Shown piece after piece: positions 10,139-25,100 of a stretch of 64,000 nucleotides of DNA. The notes beneath the pieces are model-generated. The model worked only from the letters and a program-made list of their open reading frames with translations. It ran no database searches and had not been told where the DNA came from. Numbering within the stretch: position 1 is the first letter of the stretch; every line of letters begins with the position of its first letter. Location of the stretch: the NCBI GenBank assembly GCA_028023455.1, contig JAQFVV010006203.1, positions 14,234,348 to 14,298,347 on the forward strand, read 5' to 3'. The DNA comes from Epiperipatus broadwayi (Eukaryota > Onychophora > Udeonychophora > Euonychophora > Peripatidae). A program made the position numbers and the translations under genes.

Positions 10139-13100
10139 CTAAAATTCAAAAATAAATGTTTATCAATACAAATTTATTTGTATTTAAAAGCAAAATGAGA
10201 TTACTATTTATAATTTTGTAATAATTTATTATGCTATTAAACATTTTACATTATATTTCACTTCTTCAGAAATATTATCTAATTCCCCATTTCATTTATT
10301 TTGCTATAATATCTTATACAAATGCTATTTATTCACTATAGTTTAAACACTTTTTAGTAAAAACCTTTTATTGTACATATATACATACACAATCTATGTT
10401 TCGACTGTGCTACAGTCTTCTTCAGAGCTATGATGTAATGAAAAAAATAAAATGTATTTGTATATTTCATTTCTGCGAAACACTACAGTTTTAAGGAAGA
10501 AGTTTAAATTTAACAAGGATATGAGTTCATCTGAAAACGTGACTGGTGACTATTGTTCTCTCCAAGCTGCTTGCAGAGACAATTGTCAATCAATGCATGT
10601 ATTATGTAGCAATATAGTTCAACTATTCTCTATAACAACTTGAAGCTGCTAGCATATCTAAATCATGAGTTGCAACATGAAATGGGATAAGGTGCTTCAT
10701 ACCTTAACCTATGATGGAACAAAATACACTAACATTACATTTTTATTTAAATTAGTCAAAACTACTATTGAAATATGTGAAATTATTAAAAAAATACGGA
10801 TAGCACTGAAACCATAAGTCATGAGAAACATTTCCAAATGGTTTTCAAGATTTCATAATGGTAAGAAGAATATTGAAGATGAACTACAAAGATACGAAAT
10901 ACAATGGCACTCTTCATGTAATAAGTCTTGATCCAGACACCCTAGTGCCATAATATTTTTCTGGTGAAGCTAAACTATATTGTCACGTAACACTGAATGA
11001 TTTATGATAGCACTGCAAGCAGTTTGGAGGGAACAACTCATCTTTCACTGGGACACACTGTGTGTGTATATATATATATATATCATAAATGAGAGTATTA
11101 AAATGTTTCTATTAGCTCATAAAAGATGTTATATATAACATGTATATTAAAAAAAAAAAATTAAATTGATTATAATTTCTATTCATCCAGAATATAATTA
11201 TATGTGTGCTTTGTAAATTATAAAAAATATCACGTTTAATAATTGTGCCTATTTCATCTTTCACATTTTGGAATAAAACAAATGAAATCTGCTTAATACA
11301 AATAAAACTCATTCTTGTTGTATTTTTATATTGGATTATTTCCATCATCTAATATGAGTAATGAATGTCCTTAGAAAAATTTAACTTTTATTTAAATATT
11401 CCAAACACATTCAACTGTTAGTAATAACACATTAGACAGGTTAGTATATGCATGATGTTTCAAGAGGTATTATTCTCCCCTCTTCTTCAGCTGTTGCTGG
11501 TATGACCAGTGACAGTACTAGCATGGGATTCGAACATGGACCCTTAGATTCTTGAGTATTGATATTTAAGGTAGCACTCTAACCAACTGAGCCATCCTGC
11601 CAAAGGCAACACTCAGTAGAAATTTCACATACTTATCTATGAGGTTCCTTCTGATTTCTCCATTTTTTCCTAAGAGCAAAGTTGATTCATGGTTCCCATA
11701 CATTATGTATAGTCATACTAGGTTGACTTATGGGATTTTTTTGCCATTGTCATGTGAGAAGCTTCTTTAAATTTTCTTCTTTGCACCAAAAATCCCATAA
11801 GCCAACCTAGGGTGACTAAACATAATATATGGAAACCACTAATCAACTTTGCTCTTACGAAAAAGTGGAGAAATCAGGAAGAACCTTATAGATAAGTATG
11901 TGAAATTTCTACTGAATGTTGCCTTTGGCAGGATGGCTCAGTTGGTTAGAGCGTTAACTTAAAATTCAATACTGAAGAATTTAAGGGTCCAGGTTCGAAT
12001 TCCATGCTAGTACTGTCATTGGTCAGGCCTGCAACACCTGAAGAAGAGGGGAGAATAATACCTCTCGAAAAGTTGTGCATATTATACTAACCTGTTTGAT
12101 GTGCTATTACTAACAGTAAAATGTATTTGGAATATTTAAATAAAGTTAAATTTTTCTAAAGACATTCAATACTCATATTAGATGATGGAGTCCAATATAA
12201 TAATACTAGAATACCATCATCATAGCTGATGAAAGAACTTTCTCTGAAATTTGTCTTGTGAGTTTTGTAGTGTCATAGTTTACAATTCAGAATTTGGTTA
12301 TTGAATCTTAGTTAAACAATGAGGAAATAATGAGCATTTAAATGACTTGATTCATAATAATATTATCAGGTATAGATCAATAATGCATTAATGATTTAAT
12401 TGTTCTTCAGTATTTCACAAAGATGATCAGATTTGCTGTTAAACTATTATAATCCTAGTGGTTGTCTATCAGGGACAATATTGTTGATTTCACTTTAATT
12501 TCATTCATAAATATAAAATGATTGCTAAAGCCATCATCTAATAATTTACCAAATCCAACAATTGTTCATCAACTGTTATTTTTGTGAGTTTAGTGAATTT
12601 TTTTCTTCAAATAATTAATCAAAATATTAAGCATATATATAAAATCATTTAAAAAAACCCTGCATTAATCAATAAGATAAGCATACCTCAAGTACATGGG
12701 GAGATCCTTGCCTACCAAGAGTCCCTTGAATCAACCCAATCCAGGAAGCATTTCTGAAAGTTGCAATTGCTTCTTTCCTCAATGACTGCATCTTCTCGAT
12801 ATTATAGTATTCTCTACTAAATATTTTGCTATATGGATCATACCTTTTAAATAAATAAAAATTTTTTTTTAGCAAAGACAGTATTTTTACTTAAATCAAT
12901 ATTTAACAATATTTTATACTATATATATATAAAGAATATATTCCAGAAGTGTACATCTCTCTCTATATATAATTAATTACTGCCTAAAGCTATACTAGTA
13001 ATGATAAATAAAATAGAAAATCGTATAACAAAATACTAGCTGAAAAACAAAATTTTGCTAAAATTCTCTCACAGCCATTGGTTTCATCTATTAACAATCA

Positions 13101-16100
13101 GACTTTCTTAAGTTAAATTCAATTAGATACAAATAACATATATGTAAGTAGAGGGAATCAAACTTTGGATTTTTCATTCTTCCCATAATTCACTTCAAAA
13201 AATAACCACCTTTAATATTATTTCACAGAATGTCTTCATAAGATTGATTCAAGAAAATTTTGTCATCAGTTCAATTTTTTTAATTCACTTTTTTCATAAA
13301 AGATAACATCTGCATTGTCAAATAATACTTTAAGGCCTGTATTCAGTTCATGAATATATAAAGTTGAGTTATAATATCTATTTTTAAATCTACTCTTATG
13401 AACTTTAATTGTTTCATTAAGATTTAATTTACTTTGACTTATATAAATTTTATGCAACAACTACACATACATACATATAAAATATTTAAAAACCAGACAC
13501 TCTTCACAAACCTGGAGCTTTAATTGTAAATATAGGGGATTTGAACTCAGACTTTCAAGCACCCACCAACTATCCACACTATCTCATACAACTGATACAC
13601 ATGACCACACACATGTAGAAAAGATAAATAATCACCAATATACGTATTTCATGCTAAACCAGCATTCATCAGTTGGTCCAGATTATCATTTCCCACACAT
13701 ATATATAATCAGTGCTCAGTTTATATTAAAATAGCAAATCTTCACACTTTAATAAATAGGCTTGGAGTAGATTGAAGCCGGTCCATTAAAGTGTGAAGAT
13801 TTGCTATCTTAATTGAGCACTGATTATATATACGTGTGGGAGATAATCTGGATCAACTGATGAGTGCTGGATTAGCATGAAATATGTATATTGGTGATTA
13901 TTTATCTTTTCTACATGTGTGTGGTCATGTGTATCAGTTGTATGAGATGGTGTGGATAGTTGGTGGGTGCTTGAAAGTCTGAGTTCAAATCCCATATATT
14001 TACATATACATATATTTATATGTGCAAGTGTGTCAGTTGCTTTAAAAAATGTATTACAACTTATAAAAAAGTTTTTACTAGTATCAAAAAAGAAAACCTT
14101 ACATGTTTATAGTTAAATCCAGCTTTACCAATATATTTGTTTCTAATAACATGTGCTGTTAAACTATTTTTCTTCATTCACTTATGCGCATATTTTTTAT
14201 TTATTGATATATGTTTCAGCAATACTGAACAATTATTAAAATTTCTCATTATACAGAATACTAATTAAATTATAATGTATTTCATATCCATTTAGATAAA
14301 ATGATGAAAATTACCAAGTGCAGTTGAAATGCATTAATAGAAAGCATAAAAACAAAGAAAAAAAGGAAACTATAAACTACATAATATTTGAAATTAAAAA
14401 AACTATCTGGTCATATATTCAAAACCTGAAATAACAATTTTTTAATTCTTGTAGTTAGTAGACTTTCGTTACTATTTGTGGTTCACAGATTAATTTATAT
14501 AGTTATCACAACACTCATTTCATTTTTTTAAAATCATTTCCTTTTAGAATTGGAATGGCCATAGTTATTTGCAAGTGATTATTGATGGTGATTAAATTAG
14601 TGTTACTTCTAGATTATTTTTCTGGTATTCATTTGGATTTGATTTTTTGCATTTTTTTTTTTTATATCAAGATTTTGATATCTTTTTTTAACTCAAGATG
14701 TGATAGGTTACATAGTTAATTCCACTGATATTCCATCTGAAGCCAGGCTTGTTTTTCCGATTATCCTTTCAGTTTTCTCATTCATTTTACTTCTCATTAT
14801 ACATAACTCTTTATATCCAGTAATATACTCTAACTCAAGTCTCCTTTCAATTTTTTCTATAATATTTAGTTTTTTTTTCAATTGTCTTCAATATATCTTA
14901 CATATCTATACAATTTTCAGCACTCTGAATCTGAACTGCAATTTGAAGGATTAAAATTTTACTCCATCAATTTTTCTCAGGATCCACATCTTAGAAATAC
15001 ATATGTCCACATATGATCCACCGTGATAATATTTTTTTTATCACATGCTTTCATTATAAATTCATTTCATTCTTCCTAAGACATAATCATTTTACCCTGT
15101 CATTGGTCTAAATTTCTAATAGTTGAATAATGAACAGATCCAATACTGATGGTCATAGCATAAAGACTATTAGAATGATCATTTACTATATTGGCCAGAT
15201 AATTTATCTCCTGTTTATGCAAACTCATATTAGGCAATGTAGAGATGAACAGATCTCTCGTACCTTCATTGTAAACCCAAATTCTGCTAAGATAAAAAAA
15301 CAACGCAACTCATTGTATTAAGGTTTATTAATTTATAATTATTGGGTTTTTTTTTAGTTTTATTAGTAAATCTATGTACAAATCAATTTATTATTTGTAA
15401 GAGATTAAAAATTATTTTTGAAATTTTGTTTAGATAATACAAGTTTTCTGATTAATAGGTATTCAAGCTAACGGTATTCTAACTTTACTAGCAATTTATG
15501 CTGTATTCATTTCCAATAAGAGCCTTATGATATCCTGTCAGCTGGGTCATTATTTTAGGTTCATGTTGAAGCTAGATAAATTTTGTGAGTTTTTTTCATG
15601 TCACAAATAGGCTCAGAATTTTTCTTTCAAGCAGGTGGTCCATAACCGATCCAGCTAGTTATCCAAACATGATTAGTCGATTCAGTGTACATAATGTTGC
15701 TTATATAAGTAAATAAAGGGATTTGAACTTAGATTTTTTCAATCTATATTCATCCCCCTACACTACATCTCAAACAACTGACTAATATGACCACATACAT
15801 GTGAAAAAGATAGATGATCCCCAATATACATATTTCATACAGAACTAGCACTCATCAGTTGGGCCTGATCATAATCGACCATACAAATATACAATCAGTG
15901 CTTGGCTTATATTAATATAGCAATTCCTTAAACTTTAATGGACAGGCTTCAATCTTTTCAACCATTCAACTATTCAACTTTTCATTTCATTGAAAAACAC
16001 ACAATAGAATGCTCAAAGCTCTTGGTGGATTTGATAGTGTAGTCATACTCCTATAGACATTATGTCAATCTAACCCCTCACATTACCGGACTATTATGTA

Positions 16101-19100
16101 TCCATACTAACAGGAGAGGGATGGGATAACCTTATAGATGTAACCTATTACCTAGGCAATATATTGAATGTTTCTTATATGGATATGTAATGGTCTGATA
16201 ATATGAGGGATTAGATTGACATAATGTCTACATAGGTATGACTACAATATCAAATCCTTCAAGGGCTTTGAACATTCTATCATTAGTTTTTCAATGAAAT
16301 GGATGGCTAAATAGTGAGAAAGGTGAAAAGATTGAAGCCTGTCTATTAAAGGAAGTGCTATTTTAATAAAAGCCGAGCACTGATTCTATATATGTGTGGG
16401 ATATTTATGATCTGGCCCAACTGATGAATGTTGTTTCTGTACGAAATACATATATTGAGGATCATCTATATTTTTCACATGTATGTGGTCATGTATGTCT
16501 GTTGTCTGAGATGAAATTGAGGATAAATATAGATTGAAAAATCCTAAGTTCAATTTGCTAAACATGATTAGTAAATGGATATCTATTCACTATTAGCTAG
16601 ACAGCTAAGATCCCAGTTAATCTGGGTTGGTCAGATAAATGTCAATGTTCTGTCTTTAAAAAGAAAAAATATATGATGATGTGGTATCATTAATGGCCGT
16701 ATATTTCTATGGTGGTGACTCCATGGTCAAACTTTACCTTAGTTTCCAATATTACATGTAAAGCTGAAAGTATGATTTTTATAGCAAATTCTATCATCAA
16801 GAAGCAATTTTTCAATAACTGGAGAATTAATCCTCTCTATAAATTTTATTGCTAAAAAAAAAAAAGAGATTTCCATCTTCATGCATTTTACAAAATTTTA
16901 TCTTGCAAGAAGTTTAAATAAAAATTTTAATTTTGAGTTCTCATGGGAGAACTCTAAGCACAAAGTCAAAAATATTTAGCAATTGATTGTTAAGGCATTA
17001 TTTGCTTCATGATGTTTTCATTAAATAGTTCTGAACAAATGTTTTCTTTTTTTTTTTTAATACAGTCATGTTCAATAGTTTTGTTTTTGAATACAACAAT
17101 CAACAGTCCATATATTTACATGAGATAGATTTCATATTTTCTCAGCCATCATGTAAATATTGCAACACCCTTATACTTATTTTAGCAAATTTTTCTACCG
17201 ACTGAAAAATTGTGCCAAATTGACAAAAATTATAGATTAATACAATTACAACCATCCAAAAACGCAGATGATATTTGATTATCTAATATTCTGAAGAAAA
17301 ATCTTGTTATAAAAAAGAGCATTAGTATCATGCTTATGAATTGGGATTTTAATCTAAAATAGAGATGAAGATACTTTCAAGTATTTGAAATTTTCAAAGT
17401 GTAGTTAGTAAATTATCCAATATTAATCAGTAAATGAAGGATAATTTTATGATAGAATACTTACATATGTGTATATACTATGTATTACAGCACTGAAAAA
17501 AACTGTAGAATTTTGGTAAATGTCAGATATTTTTGGAATAATAAAATATTGTATTTGCATTGTGTAAAGTGCCAAGAAAAGAGTATATTAGTATTATTTG
17601 TTTATATTAGTAATGGGATGTAAATGTCCCAGATAATCTAATATATATCAATGAGTTGATGATGAAAATAAAAGCACGGCTGTTTTGCTTCCATACCTAT
17701 GATTTGGAGTTCATATCTGCAATAAAACTTGGAAATATCAAATAGTATTATAACTTTATCCTTCTTATTGCATTGCTAAATCCATTAACATTAATATCAT
17801 CTATGTTCTTTATTACTTTTTACAATGTTTTTTTTACAACCCACTATCGAAACTGTCAATAGTGGATTGTAAAAGTAATAAAGAACATAGGTGATATTAA
17901 TATTATATGGATTTGGCAAAGCAATATGAAAGATAAAATTATAATATTTCATAAAGAAGATAAAGAATATTGGAAATAGAGCTTGAATAAGAAAAAAGAT
18001 TGATATATATATATAATATAAATAAAATGTTCGTTAATTAGAACAATATTGCAATCATAATAAAAATAATCAATATAAGAGTAATAAATTATTATAAACA
18101 GTCTTTCAATCCGCAGAAATCTTCTTAAACCGAAAGTACTTCTACGGATTGAAAGACTATTTATAATAGTTTATTACCATTATATTGATTATTTTTATTA
18201 TGATTATATATATTTATGAGTGAATGCATGAAGCATATAAAGAACTTCAAGAATTTAATAGACTATGTTAAAGAGAAAGAAAGTAAAAAAGCAGCGAACT
18301 ATTTAAATGAAAAATGAAAAGCATTGTAAAAGTAATAAAGAACACAGATGATATTAAATATCAAATAGCTGAAGTTTTCACAAGCAAAACCAAATTTTTT
18401 CAATTATTCACATCTAACTAAAACAGGTAGCCATTCAGTATTAGTTAGATAATGCTATTTAACTATTCTAAATTGGAGAATAAAGGCCCAAATCTTGAAT
18501 AGATCATGTTAACAATAAATGAAATATATAGCTGTTTCTCTACTGTGTCCATAATTTAGTATTCAAATATGGGTGGAGTTTGTAAGTTTTATTAAAATAG
18601 CTGAAAATTTCACAGATAACTCAAGTATCGCAGTAAATAAATATTTAGTTACTCATAGGTACTGGATAAAGATTTTTATGAGACTCTAAATTGTTCAGAT
18701 TAGTATTAATGCACCAAATATAATCAAAAATACGATTATAATATGATGTATCCTTTGGTATTTAATGTCATATAACAACAGGGGCTGAAATCTTTTAACA
18801 GAATCCACCATAATGTGCAACCTCTTAAAGTTATTACTTACAAAAAATCAAGTCATATGTCTTATGACCTAATTTAACAAACTTGTATTACAAATGTTAT
18901 ATATAGAGCTCTATATATAACAGATATTACTTAAAATGAAAAAAAGACTAATAGACCTATTAGTCATATTCAATAGTTTTAATCTTTAGAAAATGTATGT
19001 TTCTTGAATGAATAACAACCCCCTCCCCTCACCCAAATAACATATTAGTATTACTTGAAATTTTCTAGAAATAATATCAATGCTGATTTTTCCTAACTAT

Positions 19101-22100
19101 ATCACTGAAGTAATTATTTACAAAAGTTGAATTATTCATATTACTTGTGTGTTAGTGTAAAAATTAAGAAACAGATTTCAGTACATCAAAAACATTTTTC
19201 ATGCTATAACAAATTATAATTCATGCAAGTACCATATTTAACATAAATTTAGATATTTTAACATTTCTCATTATCTATTTTAATACATTTGCATTTGCAA
19301 GTAGCTTCATTAGAATGTATAGTTTTTTATTTAGAGTTATAAAAAAAGAAACCACTTCATAATGCAGATGAACAAATGTATGCAAATTTGAATTACAAAT
19401 ACAGTGAAGGGAAAATGCTATACTATAATTTGTAAAAACAAATAAAAATTATTTTAAAATATAGATAATCAAAATATTGTTAATTTATGTATGTAAGTAA
19501 AAAATTTTAACAAAAGAAACATGATTGTCAAAATTTTTAAATTTAAAAATTTTAAATTTAAAATAAAAAGATTTATAAGTTGAATGCAAATTTAGCCCAA
19601 ATACCTGTATGCTGGTAATTCTGGATTTGAAATCATTATGGATTCTAAATGAAATCGTCCATCACCAAGATATCTAAAACAATTACAATAACTTATAATT
19701 AATAAAACAGTTTCTTTTCTTCTCTCATGAACTACTGGTAATACAGCCTGCCATGCCCATGATTTGAGATTTGAAAGTAGGCTGTGAACTTCGATCATTT
19801 ATTAAGATCCAATTGATTAAAATTATTTTTTCATTAGACAATTCATAGCCAATTCAGGTGACCATCCAACAATATTTGGTAAATAGTCACCTAGTTATTC
19901 TTTGCTTGAGGATAAAGATCCCAAGTTAATCTGGATTAGTCAGATTAGAATCAATAGGCGACTGTAAAAAGAAAAAAAAGTATAATTATAATATGCTATA
20001 TTTTTTATTCCTATGAGTACCAAGTTTACGAATGACTTCTTTTCTTTATCTTGTCTTTCTTAATAGTTATTTGTGAAAATTTAATAACCAACCAAACACA
20101 AATTTTTATTCTAAAATTGTAAGTAATTGCTTTACAATTTATGTGTTTATTGTCCATTAAAAATGTCAACATTATAATTTCATTTTTTTTTGGGAATGTT
20201 AATTTCCTTATGCAAATTATAAAAAAATGTCAGGCAATCTAAATCAACCAAACTCACATCTTTGTTGTAATTACAAAATATAACTTTTAATAAATTAACC
20301 AATCGAATTTTTTTAATTAACATAAAAATAGTCTTTAAAGAGCTTGTTTTCAGACATAGATCTTTGCAATTCCTCCCCTCCCCCCCAACAGAATAGAGGA
20401 AGAGAAGGCATTGCAAATTTCCAGGTGGTGACAATTTGACCAGTTCTCCTTCCTTAATATTGAATAATTATCAGTATTGATTGTAGACTATCTGAAAGTT
20501 AAATTCTCAGCCTTACTGGAACATGAAATAATTTTTAATATTTTACTTATCCCAGATTTGAATCCAAATCAGAAGCATGGTTGACAGATGTACTATCATT
20601 AGACTAAATCAATTAATGGGGGGAAAAGTAATTAAAATCATTTATGGAACTTACTACATATATTACAAACTAAAAGAATTTTGGAAAATAAGAAAATTCT
20701 GATAACTTGCATGAGAACATTTGCTTCTTTGATAATAGGAGATGTGCAACCCAGTATTTCTCCTGGAGATAATGGTTTACTCTGTGGAATAGTGACTTTA
20801 TAATCATTCTTCAAATTCTGATAAGCTCCCTTAAATAAAATTAAACTTTATAGAGGCAAAACAAAAAGAAACAAAATAGTGATACATACTAGAATAAAAT
20901 ATTCATATACCTGTAAAGTGCTGACAAACTGGATGGTGCTAACCAAAGCAAGATGTTGATCTTTGGTGAAGTTATATCTGACAGTAGCAAGAAAATGCTC
21001 AATATCTATTTTAATATCCACAAACACATACAACATACTTAAACCACTGGTAACATCAACAGGAACTAAAGAAAAGGCAATAGTAAAATAACATGTGTCG
21101 TTAACAAGATTTATTAAGTAACATAAAATATTTATTGCAAAATTATAAAAATAGCAAACTTGAAATACTAAATAGCTGAGAATTTAACTATAAACTGAGG
21201 ACTAAAAATGTTAGCTCATATTTAGAACTTAATAAGCACAAGATTTATATATGAAATTTACAATCAATCTACATTCATAATTAATAGCACCCTCAAATAT
21301 TCCAAACTGTCAGTTATAGATACTGAAAAGAAAATCAATGGCAGTTGTGAAGCATTTCAACTGGACTAGCTTCATCTAAATTTTCGATTGACTCAGACTT
21401 TGGTTCTGTATTTACTACATAGATTTATTTCATAAACACTACATTTTTTAGCATATAGTTTTATTCACAATTATCTTAAAACAATTATTAATCATCCTTT
21501 TTAGTATATAGTTTTATTCACGATTATCTTAAACAATTATTAATCATTTCTTTTCAGATTTAGAATTATTACACTTCATTTAACCATAGATATAAACTTT
21601 ATATAAAAATTTATATATTTTACCTTGAAAAAAAATCCAGTATTTATGTTCAGTGCCAATCTACAATTGGATTCAAGTGTAACAACAAAATCCCTCCCTC
21701 CTGCCAATAATTTTCTTTTTTTTTTTGTATTATCAGAATCACATGACTTTCGTAGCTGTTAAAAATCTGTGTTAACAGCAATAACATGTTTTACATTATT
21801 CTATTCTACAATCATGTAAAAAAGCAGGAGTAATCAATGATTACCAAATGATAGTGTCAATAACAAAATTAAAAACATACTACTATTTGTGTCCTTAACT
21901 ACTCACGCTTATGCAGGTAACTTTAAATTAAGGTGATATAATGTAGATTATTGCTACTAATGCATTCTCTTTTGTACTTTATTTATATGTTTTTACAATA
22001 TACTTACTTAAGCAGCTATGTCCATAATGAACTAAAAAATCGCAGCCCAATGTTTTTGCTTTAAAGTCATCCACACAACATGCTCCGTAGGTCACATCTC

Positions 22101-25100
22101 CTAGAACAACAGGCTGAGCTTCTGTAAAACTTTCCAGATGTTTAATGATTAATTATGTATCAATTTTTATAATTCAATATCAATTGTTAAAAACATTATG
22201 GTAACAAAAAATCTATAATACTGAGATTAATCATTATACCATGAGGGTCCTTTAAATAAATACATTTTAAAGATCTAAAAGATTCTTACAAAATTTAATT
22301 AAAAAAAAAAAAAAGTTTACATTCTTAAACTATTCTCCATATAATCATCTTAAATTCCAAAGACGCAGTAATTTTTCAAAGCTTCTAGGGCTATGCAATA
22401 GTGGTTATAGTCCAATGGTTAAATATAAACATGGGGGGGGGGTAAAAGAGTTTAGTGTTCAGGCTACTTTCACATCACATTCATTCGTATTTTATAGTTA
22501 GGTTGTATATGCTTATATAACCAGTACAGATTAATCAAAAATTTAACTATATAGTTAGACAGATATTTATTAGATCAATAATTAGATGGACAAATAAATT
22601 TGCCATGTATGAGCTAGTTTCTTGAAAAAATCTTCACCCAGATTTGAACACCAAATATTAGATGTGACAAGCAATATATTAACTACCATGAAGCTATAAA
22701 TATTTATTATTTCTCATAAAATATCCAACTTTAATCAAAATTCTAATGCCATATTAGCATAATCACAATTCCCTTAGATTGCCATGAGCTTAATGTGAAA
22801 TTCAGTTTTTATAAATATAATAATCAACCATGTTGGATAACAACTCATACTTCTTCATTATATCACACACTTAATATGTAAATGCTTGCACCCTGATACT
22901 GAGGTAAGCATCATGGTCTCTTTAAATGCTTTTATTTATAATACTTTACATGGGCACACAAGTTTCAATTGCAAGACCCAATACTCTTGTATTGAAAAAA
23001 GACAGAATTACAGTTTCATATGTTATCTATCAATTGTAATTACTATATGATTTTGCCAGACTCAAAATCCTTATTTGAAATGAATCTTATTAATATATAC
23101 ATTGATTTTAAAACAAGTTTATTATATAATAATCAGAACAGAATGACCTGTATGGATTAAAACAGCTAGTTGCAATTTAAATTATTCTTCAATTTGTAAA
23201 ATAGTATTAATTTATTATTAAATAAGATATCAGTTCATACTTCATATTAACAAAAAAAAAAAAAGAGAAAAACTAAAATTAATTCAAAGGAATTATTTTA
23301 GGCAGTAGTTTGTAAAAAAGAAAAAAAAAAGATTAGTTAGTTGGGTTCACATTATATTTGAGCACAAAAAGTGACTTGAACTTTGATCCGGAAGTTACAA
23401 GTCCATCATTCCACTGCTATGCTGAAGGATACAATTGTTTATTATATGATAATTAATATTTTATAAAATTATTGGCATTTAGAATTTGTTCATGAAGATT
23501 TAAATTATTTTTGCATTAGTATGATTGCCCTTAAGCAAATACCAATATTATGATGGTTGGAGGCTGTAATAAATGGCTGATAAAAGTCACTTTCATAATA
23601 TCAATTTAATATCAGGAGAACAATTAAGTTTTTATTTGAATGGCTTTAGCACCATAGACTTTAGAATACATAGAATTTTTAATGATTCATAACATTTGAA
23701 CAAATGTTCAATTATGATTCCAATATAATAATTAAAATGTTTGCACTTGTCTTAAAATAGCAATCAAAATTAGCATTCCAGAAAATTTACTCCAGTTATA
23801 AAGACATATCTTTGTAGGTAAAAAAAGCCCTACTATAATTGACTAAAATACAAAAATAGATTATAATCTGTATATTGAAACTGGTTATATCAACTTCTTT
23901 TTGCCTAATAAAACAAAATTTATAAAAAGCAAATTTATATATATTGTGATCAGAATTAAATCCTGAAAAAAAATTAGCAATAAAGGCATGGCTTAAGTAT
24001 AGATTATTGCATAATATATTAGAAATGGATATAAATATAATATTTACAGGAAAATTGTAATTATATGTTAGACTATTTCAATCATCTAGAATTGTTAAAT
24101 GTCTATAAAAAAATTCAAACTTTATTTAAACTTCAAATACATTTAATTGTTAGTAATAGCACATAGGAGAGTATATAACACAAGGCTTCAAGTGCCTAGT
24201 TGTTTAGAGCATCATCTTAAATTCAGTATTCATGAATCTAAAGATCCCAAGTTTGATTCCTATGCTAATATTGTCACTGAATAGACAAGCAACATCCGAA
24301 CAAAACAAAAAAATATCACTCAAAAATTTATGTTATACACTATTATGTATGCTATTATTAATAGTTGAAAGTTTAAATAAAATTTGAATTTTTCTAAAGA
24401 CATTTAACAAATATGTCTAGATAATGGAAATAATCCAAGACACAATTACAAGTAAAATGGCTTCATCACAAACTTTCCTATGAACATATTTACAGAAAAC
24501 CTTATAAAATCCATAAAAAAGATGAAAAGATAAAGTATAAATAAATTAAAATTATCCAAAAATTAAAACTATTAATAAAGCAAATCGAATAAAACTGCAT
24601 AAAGCTGCATTACAACTTATTTAATTTGGTGATCCAATTAATGAAAAATCAGTGGCTTTTTAAATAAATTTATAGAGCATATAATATACAATGTTTGTTA
24701 AATTATATTTTCCATATTTGGTGATTAATATCAAATATAACACTTTATTTCTGAACTTAATTATTGTCTTACAATGGTGCAATAAAAAAAAGATAAAATA
24801 TTCAGAAAGCAAGCTACAGTTTATAAAAATTCAAAAATATAAAACCTATTTTATATAAAAAAAAATCCTTATTGAATAAAGTATGAATGACTCAAATTGA
24901 TCAATAAAAAAAAAATGACAGCATTATTTCTTACACAACAGCTGATAGTTTCTAAGTCACTGGTTATCTCTGAACCTAAATGGCCATCACCTGAACAATA
25001 TGGATCTTTAAAATTATTTCAATAGTATTCTAATAGCAGGAATTCATTCTATTAACTTTAATCCAGAACTGTATTTTTAATCTTGAGTAATCAATAAAAA

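Larger units (their letters stand above)
19674..20710. other. DPH1 intron 7 (GC-AG type)
   Basis: The intron starts GCAAGT and ends TTTTAG on the minus strand. It holds a SINE family E copy (19850-19985) and a tRNA-like SINE head (20551-20612). No other gene seen. Confidence 0.6.
22130..24039. other. DPH1 intron 4, left part
   Basis: AT-rich intron with two tRNA-like SINE heads (22630-22700 and 23371-23430, both minus) and possibly a third box A-like string near 22405 (TATAGTCCAATGGTTA). No coding sequence seen. Confidence 0.5.
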
